DNA of 37,260 nt from Zygnema cylindricum (taxonomy: Eukaryota; Streptophyta; Zygnematophyceae; Zygnematales; Zygnemataceae), in the NCBI GenBank assembly GCA_037447655.1, contig JBBHKE010001649.1:1-37260 (forward strand), in the 5' to 3' direction. Within the stretch, counting starts at the first letter, position 1. Every line of letters begins with the position of its first letter. Both the position numbers and the translations under genes were made by a program. This document shows positions 31,304 to 37,260 of the stretch, piece after piece. The notes beneath the pieces were generated by a model. It searched no databases and had not been told where the DNA came from. It saw only the letters and a program-made list of their open reading frames with translations.

Positions 31304-31400
31304 GCGGCGAGCGCCGAAATTTACGGCGTCTCCAACGGCCGCTTCCTTCTGAAGACGGAATGGAGGACACAAAATACTCGCGAGCAAATGAAGCAAAACG
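31304..31400. repeat. Direct repeat flanking the minisatellite, left copy
   Basis: GGCGAGCGCCGAAATTTACG, CTTCCTTCTGAAGACGGA and CAAATGAAGCAAAAC correspond to 31765-31852 (GGCGAGCGACGGATTTTACG, same CTTCCTTCTGAAGACGGA). The two copies bracket the 49-base tandem array. Confidence 0.8.
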
Positions 31401-31422
31401 GCTCAGCGAAGCCGCCGTTGGA

Positions 31423-31728
31423 GACGCCATGAATTCCGGCTCTCGCAGCTCGCCGCTATGATAAAAATACGCGTGCAAGACGCCATAAATTCCGCGGCTC
31501 GCTGCTCAGAAAAAAATACGCGTGCAAGACGCCGTAAATTCCGCGGCTCGCTGCTCAGAAAAAAATACGTGTGTGAGACGCCATAAATTTCGCGGCTCGC
31601 CGCTCACATAAAAATACGCGTGAGAGACGCCATAAATTCCGCGGCTCGCCGCTCAGAAAAAAATACGCATGTGAGACGCCACAAATTCCGCGTTTCGCCG
31701 CTCGGATAAAAATACACGCGCGCAAATG
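31423..31728. repeat. 49-bp minisatellite, six units
   Basis: Units begin GACGCCATAAATTCCGCGGC and end near AAAAATACGCGTG. Starts at 31423 (56-base variant), 31479, 31528, 31577, 31626 and 31675; the four internal units are exactly 49 bases. GC-rich halves alternate with A-runs. The unit is not a multiple of three, so the open frames across it (Arg/Phe-rich, minus strand) are a by-product and not a gene. Confidence 0.93.
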
Positions 31729-32164
31729 AAGCAAAACTGCAAAACTGGAAAGTGCAACGAACAAGTGGCGAGCGACGGATTTTACGGCGCATCCAACGGC
31801 GGTTTCCTTCTGAAGACGGAGTGGAAGACACAAAAAATACGCGCGCTCAAATGTAACAACTTTTTTTAATGTCCGTACAATATTCCGTATAGTTCCGTAC
31901 GAAATATACGAAAGCTACGAAACAAACGAATACTACGTAGTTTTCGTAAAAAAGTCCAAATCCGTACGAATTGGACATCTATGTTGTAGACGTTGACAAC
32001 CGTCACAGGTACTGTCGACGTATACAATCGTCACAAGCGTAAGTTACGATTTCGTCCTTACAGTTACAGACATAGGGACACTTGAACACCGGGTCCGGCG
32101 GATCCGCGCTAAAATACAAAGTAATTTCGCTAAGTTACAAGTACATGGGGACACACCCTTAGTG

Positions 32165-32345
32165 CTTTTGGAATCTTTGTTTGTGCTCGTAGTCTGAGCA
32201 TGAACGACGTGGATCCTATCATAAAAAAGCACGTAGGCGATAGATTTATTGCTGACACGACCTGATGGAGAATTAGAACAAAATAATCTTGACATAAACG
32301 TTTTTGTACGATTTTTGTCGGCGCCCGATGGAGAAGAGGCATGTG
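32165..32345. repeat. Dispersed repeat B, copy 2
   Basis: Partner of 29190-29350, same orientation. It lies in a 159-codon minus-strand open frame (32044-32523) with no recognisable domain. Confidence 0.75.
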
Positions 32346-32716
32346 TACGAATTGCGCCATTTATGTTTTTAACGCAAAGTCTTTTTTGCAAAGGACGATG
32401 GATGGCAAAAGGAGCGTCAGAGGATATCCTCTGGCAAAGATTTTCCCGTTGTCCGAAGGCACATGCCCTTTTGTCACAACGTAAGGTTGTTATCTCACGA
32501 CTCACGAACATCGTGGATCGCATCAGACTTTTTTAAGTGTACTGATCGTACACGCCACGTCCAATGTAAAGTACAGTAGAGGTCGCAAAAAAAAACTCAC
32601 AGGAAAATAATTTTTTGTCCGAATGTTTTTCAAAATTCAGACTTAGACGTTTAATTCTCTATCGATCGATTTGCAACTCAACCCTTTTTTTCATTTTGCG
32701 ACCATTACAATATGGG

Positions 32717-33604
32717 TCTGAAGCCTAGTTGTTCAATACGTGGATTTTTTCCATTTTTTCCAGTTTCTACGTATTGTACGTGACTTTTGAAAAATACGCA
32801 AAAAAACGTCTACTGTAAACTGAAATTGACATATCATGGGAACTAATAAACAAAATACTTTAACTGGTAGATTTTTTACGGAAACTGTACGGTAGTTTAC
32901 AAAAAAAATTCGATGCACGTATCCGTTTTTTCTGTTCAGTGAACCGAACAGAATGTACATGGATTGTACGGGAAAATAATGTGACGTCTACAAATATTTC
33001 CAAAAAGAGACGTTGCGGCGTCACACTATTTGAGCGCCGTGAGTTCAAATTTTGTTCGGTCGTCTTCTTCAAATTTCGAAAAGAAGCCGCCATTATTACT
33101 TGAACAGCTGAACGCGAAAAATCCACAGAAGACACCATTACCGACGCCACGGCAGTAGTTAGTAAACTGTCGTTGACGCCGTTGACGAAGAAGTCACGAA
33201 CCTCCAAAAAAGAGGCCATGCCCACGGAGAGGTAAAGAAAGAAAACCATGGATGCTTGTCTGTGAAGGACAAGTAGTACTATAACAATGAAAATGCGTTT
33301 CGTAGGAATTGAACCTGTACCTGAATACGGGAAATTATATATAGCTGTTGACCATCCTTTACCAGTTGGTGTAAATATGTATAAAAGAATGTGGAGTGTG
33401 GTAATACTTTATTTAAATAATGGTTTTCACCGCTCATTTAACGGAAAGCGTACAAACTGCGGTACGTGTTCATTTTTTTTTAAATGTACGGATTTGTACG
33501 GAAAAAAATCATTAACGTTTTTTTCAAATCGACCTCTCCAGTTTCTACGTATTTTACGCTCGTTCGAAACGTTTGTAAAATACGTTTTGAACAACTATGC
33601 CTAC
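32717..33604. repeat. Imperfect inverted-repeat element, about 890 bp
   Basis: AGCCTAGTTGTTCAATACGT (from 32722) pairs with the complement of ACGTTTTGAACAACTATGCC (33582-33601). Just inside, CCAGTTTCTACGTATT occurs as a direct repeat (32760 and 33538). A 129-codon minus-strand frame (32860-33249) has no recognised domain. Confidence 0.45.
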
Positions 33605-33608
33605 AATA

Positions 33609-33632
33609 GAAACGCCTACTTTTGAACTATGC
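33609..33632. repeat. Solo terminus of the Mutator-like family
   Basis: AACGCCTACTTTTGAACTATG is nearly identical to the right end of the 275-base insertion (AACGCTTACTTTTGAACTATG, 30123-30143). No matching left end is seen nearby. Confidence 0.55.
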
Positions 33633-33778
33633 TCTATATGTCATATTATTTATTTTGTCGACGTCATGTTCTTTGAAATAGGAGAAGACAAAGCTGTACG
33701 GTTGTAAAAGTGTACGGTCTACTGTACACGTGGAACGGAAACAAAGAGGCTAGTGTCTCAAAACTGGAAACGTTTACG

Positions 33779-33848
33779 TAACACTAAAAACCCTAAAATC
33801 AGCTCGAAAAACCCTATAAACAACTCGGAAAACCCTCAAAACAGCTCG
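33779..33848 (+). promoter_or_regulatory. Telo-box repeat upstream of the SCO1 gene
   Basis: Three tandem units of about 21 bases, each AAAACCCT(A/C/T)... followed by CAGCTCG, CAACTCG or CAGCTCG. The first contains the plant telo-box AAACCCTAA. It lies 150-210 bases before the chosen ATG, as expected for a plant promoter or leader. A (TA)n tract follows at 33965-33979. Confidence 0.5.
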
Positions 33849-33992
33849 AAAGACTTTAAAACATCGTCGCAGGAAGGAGTCGACATCCTAATTGTCAAAG
33901 AAGGCAGAAAAAAAAAAAAAAACAGAAACTCATATATTTTTGTACTTCTTTCCCTTTTTTTTCATATATATATATATATTTTATGTCCAATT

Positions 33993-34268
33993 ATGGCTTC
34001 TAGTTTTCGACATTTTCTCCGAATCGGAAAAAGCTCTTTCCAAAATTCACAAAAGACAAACTCACTAGAGGCCGATTCAATAAAGACAAAATTTTGTTTT
34101 TTTTCCAAAGGCCATTTTTCCGATTTTTCTTTTTTGGAAGCGTCAGCGGAAATCGGCGAAACTAAAAATGTTTCAAATTTTTTGATTCAAAACAATCAAA
34201 GAAATAAAATTATTTTTTTGGAAAAAATAAAATCTGACAAAATTCGAAATTGCACAAATTTCCAACCT
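33993..34268 (+). CDS. SCO1: SCO1 exon 1 (transit peptide)
   Basis: Ninety-two codons from ATGGCTTCTAGTTTTCG to donor CAACCT|GTGAGT. The frame is open further upstream to an ATG at 33753, but that stretch holds the telo-box repeats and a (TA)n tract, so it is more likely leader. Phase 0 fits exon 2. Confidence 0.72.
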
Positions 34269-37117
34269 GTGAGTTTTTTTTTTTTTTTAAAGGACCTTGA
34301 AAAAGGGAGGGAATACGCTTTAAAAACCCTAAAAATGAAAATTAAAATTAATTTAGTAATTAGTAAATAAATTAATAAATTAATTTATTTATTAATTAAG
34401 AAATAAAAAAAAAAATCATCGATTTCGTTTTATTAAATGAGAGAGGAAGTGAGAAAGAGAGAGGAGGAGGAGAGAGGAGGAGGAGAGAGGAGGAGGATGG
34501 ACCAGAGGAATGAATGGAAGAAAATGAATGGAAGGAAGGAATGGAAGAATGGAAGGAATGGAATGGAATCCCAAAATGAAAACAATCTCTAAGAACAACC
34601 CAAAAAAAAAAAAACCAAACCCTAAAACACCCAAAAATAAACCCTAGAAATCAACCCTACAAACTTTTAAAACCCTAAAACACCGTAAACCCTAAAAATT
34701 TTAAACCAGGGAAGCCCTGAAAACCCTAAAAACTTAGCAAAGGAAAAAAAAAGGTAAAAATAATAATGGCAAATTACATCATAATTTTTAACCATTTTTA
34801 AAACCTTCTTATTATTTTTTATTATTTTGAAAACCATAAGTAAGAGGAAAAGTAAAGGACCAGTTACAAGAGTAATTAACTATCAAAAAGTGAAAGATAA
34901 TACAAAACAAAAAACAAATAATAATAAAAACAACAAAAAACAAAAAAAAGAGGGGGGCAGAAAAAAGAAAAATCAATGGGGCAATAAGAAAATAGGATTC
35001 TAAACCCAAAAAAAAACATCAAAAAACTTGCTTTTTCTTTTTTTTTCTAAATACTTGAAAGAAAAATGCTTTTATTTCTTTAAAGCAAAAATGTCATAAT
35101 TTTTCATTTTTTGAAAGGTCAAATGTTTATTTATTATCATTACTTTTTTTTGCCACTTGGCAGCCCCCCATTGGATCATTTTCTAGGCGAGGATTTTCTA
35201 CAGGAGCCGAAGAAGTCAGAAAAGGACAAAAAGCTCTGCCTGAGGGGGTGGGAGAGGGAGAGGGAGAGGGAGGAGGAGATAGGAGGAGAGGAGTGAGACA
35301 AGGAGTAAGACTAAAACCCCACATTTTTTTTTCTTTCAGTTGTTTTTCTTTGATCAATTTGTAACCAAAGATCTATTGCCAAACCGTTTACCATTTTTAG
35401 TGTGGATTATTACCTTTTTAATTTTGAGTTTTTCCGTCTATTGTTTTTATTAGTATAGTTATAATTATTATTAGTAGTAGTATGATTGTCAGTATTAATA
35501 TTTGTGCTGGGAGTAGTATGATTAATATTGGTAGTATTATTATATTAATATCACTAGGAGTATGATTACAACCACTTTTAGTGTGGATTTTAACCGTTTT
35601 AATGTTTAATTTTTTCTTCTATTATTTTTATCAGTATTTTTATAATTAATATTAGTAGTATTTTTATGGTAGTATTACTAGTATTAGTAGTAGTGTGATT
35701 ATTGTTGGTTATATCATCAATAGTATTAATATAAACATCAACCGCTATTATTGTGGATTTTTACCGTCCCACCTCTAAAAAATGTGGATCCCTTAAAAAA
35801 ATTCAGTATCTTTCTGCCATTCTCTAGGCTGGAATTTTTTTCTAACACCACAGCAACTACTATTTGCACATTAATTTTATCGTAACACCCACAGTATTGT
35901 TTCTAGTGTATCGCTATAAGCGTTCATCAATGTTTTTTTTCGGCCTTTAAATTGTACCTCATTTTTCTCCGTCCACAATGGTCGAATTATTAATTCGACG
36001 GTTACCATGGAGAGATAAGATTATTACCTTCCTCTTTCCTTCCGATTGGTGGTCTCCAATTGAAAATCGGACAAGTGTGCACGGAGAAAAGCTGATTTCC
36101 TTATCCCTCCGTTATCCTTCCTATTCCTACCACTCCATCCTCTCCACCTCTCGACCTCTCTTTCTCCTCTCTCCCTCCTCTCTCCTCCTCTCCCCTCCCC
36201 TGCTCTCTCTTTCTTCTCGCCTCTCTCCCCTCCTCTCCCCTCCCCTCCACTCCTCTCGCCTTCCATCCACCGTCCTCTCCCCCACTACACCATTTATCGT
36301 TAGTAGAGTTAATTTTTTTTTGCCAAAGGGAGGGAAGAGGGAGAGGGGAGGAGACGGAGTCTCAATATTAATTCAGGTTTTGGATATAGTAGAATGCATA
36401 CTACTTATGGTACACTCCTCGAGGTGGACTCTCCATATTAATTCATTTTTTACTAAAAGACGAAGATTGTTCGATCATGATAGTTAAAGGAAAAATAGAA
36501 AAAGAAAGATTTTATTAAATTCGATTATGTCCTAAGAGAAAACAAATCGAAAAACATTTGACTCGTCGTCCATTAATGGCATCGATCCTTTATTGGTCCA
36601 GTAAAGGAGAAAGGAAGAGGGAGAGAGGGAGAAGGGGAGTGAAAGAGAAGGGATTGAGAGAGACAGAATACTCTCTCCTTCTTCCTCTCCCCCTCTCCCT
36701 CTCTCATTCACTTCCTCTTCTTCTCTCCCTCTCTCATTCACTTCCTCCTCTTCTCTCCCTCTCCCTCTCTCTTTCTCTCATCTCTTCCTCTTTTCCTCTC
36801 CTTCTCTCCCTCTCTCCCTCTCTCCCTTTCTCCCTTTCTCCCCCTCCCTCTCTTTCTCTCCCTCTCTCCCTCTCACCCTTTCTCCCTTTCTCCCCCTCCC
36901 TCTCTTTCTCTCCCTCTCTCCCTCTCACCCTCTCTCTCTCTCCCTCTGCCTCTCCCTCTCCCTCCTTTCCCTCTTCCTCTATCCACACTAATCACCGAAG
37001 GTCCTTCATTTTTTCATTTTGGGCAGCCTGTGACCTGGGGCAGTTTGGCCGCTCTCATTCTCACGGGAGCGGGTCTCCTCTACTACTACGACACTGAGAA
37101 AAGGAAGAGAATAGAGG
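33993..37117 (+). CDS. SCO1: SCO1-type mitochondrial copper chaperone, N-terminal part (3 exons, continues beyond right edge)
   Basis: SCO1 (HCC1 in Arabidopsis) sits in the inner mitochondrial membrane and delivers copper to the CuA centre of cytochrome c oxidase. Exons 33993-34268, 35164-35247 and 37027-37117; junctions are GT-AG and phase 0, encoding 150 residues plus one base. Exon 1 starts MASSFRHFLRIGKSSFQNS, basic and without acid residues, as in a transit peptide. Exon 2 has SRRGFSTGAEE, a likely presequence cleavage region. Exon 3, PVTWGSLAALILTGAGLLYY followed by YDTEKKRRIE, is the conserved SCO membrane helix and its basic flank. The thioredoxin-like domain with the CxxxC and His copper ligands is outside the window. 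Residues 20-90 are poorly conserved, as usual for presequences. Confidence 0.85.
34439..34570. repeat. GAGAGGAGG tract and GGAAT-type pentamer array (SCO1 intron 1)
   Basis: Purine run GAGAGGAGGAGGAGAGAGG (34460-34497) followed by about 60 bases of GGAATGGAAGAATGGAAGGA-type units. Simple-sequence expansion within the intron. Confidence 0.8.
34608..34735. repeat. Degenerate telomere-like motifs (SCO1 intron 1)
   Basis: About ten CCCTAAA/CCCTAGA/CCCTACA motifs at irregular spacing (for example AAACCCTAAAACACC, GTAAACCCTAAAAATTTT). Unlike the compact tract at 9262 these are spread out and A-padded, as if an older plant-type array had decayed. Confidence 0.65.
35164..35247 (+). CDS. SCO1: SCO1 exon 2
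   Basis: Acceptor CACTTGGCAG, donor GAGGGG|GTGGGA. Encodes PPIGSFSRRGFSTGAEEVRK then GQKALPEG. Joined to exon 3 it gives PEGPVTWGS, matching the GGPVSW segment of plant SCO1. Confidence 0.8.
35384..35775. repeat. Degenerate tandem repeat, about 175 bp unit (SCO1 intron 2)
   Basis: ACC(A/G)(C/T)T.TTAGTGTGGATT..ACC opens units at about 35389, 35572 and 35742; GTGGAT occurs at 35402, 35583 and 35753 (spacings 181 and 170). Between them are AT-rich TTAGTAGTAGTATGATT-type stretches. The third unit is truncated. Confidence 0.7.
36120..36290. repeat. Pyrimidine-rich tract (SCO1 intron 2)
   Basis: CTCTCCCCTCC-type sequence on the plus (transcript) strand. The 169-codon open frame across it (35978-36487) is Ser/Leu/Pro low-complexity and not supported as a gene. 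Confidence 0.8.
36603..36978. repeat. Purine then pyrimidine tracts before SCO1 exon 3
   Basis: 36603-36662 is G/A-rich and 36670-36978 is almost pure C/T (CTCTCTCCCTCTCTCCC units, with a 60-base near-duplicate at about 36827-36880 and 36887-36940). The opposed purine and pyrimidine blocks could fold on each other in the transcript. Confidence 0.85.
37027..37117 (+). CDS. SCO1: SCO1 exon 3 (membrane helix)
   Basis: Follows a long pyrimidine tract and TTTTGGGCAG. Encodes PVTWGSLAALILTGAGLLYY then YDTEKKRRIE plus G; donor GAGG|GTGAGA. This is the segment that identifies the family. No further exon is certain before the window ends. Confidence 0.92.
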
Positions 37118-37225
37118 GTGAGAGGGAGAGGGAGAAGGAGGGAGAGGGACAAGGGACGAGGGAGAGGGAGAGGGAGAGGGAGAGGGAGAGGGAGGGGGAG
37201 AGGGAGAGGAAGAGGGAGGAAGAAG
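37118..37225. repeat. Purine tract after SCO1 exon 3
   Basis: (GAGGGA)n-type sequence begins directly at the exon 3 donor and runs to about 37225. The last 35 bases of the window, ATGTCAGCGCGAGGTGGGTA and on, are not purine-rich and could hold the start of a further exon, which I cannot confirm. Confidence 0.8.
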
Positions 37226-37260
37226 AATGTCAGCGCGAGGTGGGTATTGTCATTATTGGG

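Noticed and set aside
31423-31728. CRISPR-like regular repeats
   Set aside because: Units are directly adjacent without unique spacers, in a eukaryotic transposon-rich region; this is a minisatellite.
33300-33340. tRNA-like T-arm (complement reads GGTTCAATTCC)
   Set aside because: No matching acceptor, D-arm or anticodon arm can be drawn around it.
33753-33992. N-terminal extension of SCO1 from an upstream in-frame ATG
   Set aside because: The stretch is made of telo-box repeats, a Lys run and a (TA)n tract; MASSFRHFLRIG is a far better transit-peptide start.
35895-35935. Possible ninth MITE end (GTGTATCGCTATAAGCGTT)
   Set aside because: Only a short, mismatched match to the terminus and no opposite end nearby.
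37190-37260. Possible SCO1 exon 4 (around AAGAATGTCAGCGCGAGGTGG)
   Set aside because: No stretch resembles the expected SCO1 sequence after KKRRIE; the window ends before it can be judged.

Overview
The window is nuclear DNA from an intron-rich eukaryote, most likely a streptophyte (land plant or charophyte-grade alga). The evidence is ordinary GT-AG introns, a class XI-like plant myosin motor, a plant-type RING-H2 (ATL-like) domain, a SCO1-type mitochondrial copper chaperone with a transit peptide, plant telo-box motifs (AAACCCTAA) near gene starts, and an interstitial tract of CCCTAA/CCCTAAA telomere units. I cannot name the species. None of the three genes is an intact single ORF. I rebuilt each by joining exons whose splice sites and reading phases agree.

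Layout. (1) 336-9546, minus strand: the 5' half of a myosin gene, ten exons from the start Met to the switch II motif DIYGFE, continuing off the left edge. Its introns carry two TA-flanked MITEs, long purine/pyrimidine tracts with a degenerate tandem repeat, and a telomere-like tract. (2) 9547-15400: AT-rich intergenic DNA with at least three MITEs and a 659-bp inverted-repeat element. (3) 15837-24232, minus strand: a complete 12-exon gene for a predicted 806-residue type I membrane E3 ligase: signal peptide, beta-rich modules alternating with two EGF-like domains, one membrane helix, RING-H2 and a Ser/acidic tail. All 11 junctions agree in phase and the coding total is divisible by three. (4) 24300-33750: transposon-rich intergenic DNA with nested and adjacent DNA elements (PIF/Harbinger-like, hAT-like, Mutator-like, foldback), a 49-bp minisatellite, and one orphan exon-like fragment. 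(5) 33993-37117, plus strand: the first three exons of a SCO1 homologue, leaving by the right edge before the copper-binding domain.

The three genes have unrelated jobs (actin-based transport, membrane-linked ubiquitination, cytochrome c oxidase assembly), so I see no gene cluster or joint system. The most notable items are the EGF-TM-RING gene, one MITE family present in eight copies including inside introns of two genes, and two insertions whose empty sites can be read from paralogous repeats in this same window. All homology statements come from recognising motifs, not from database searches.
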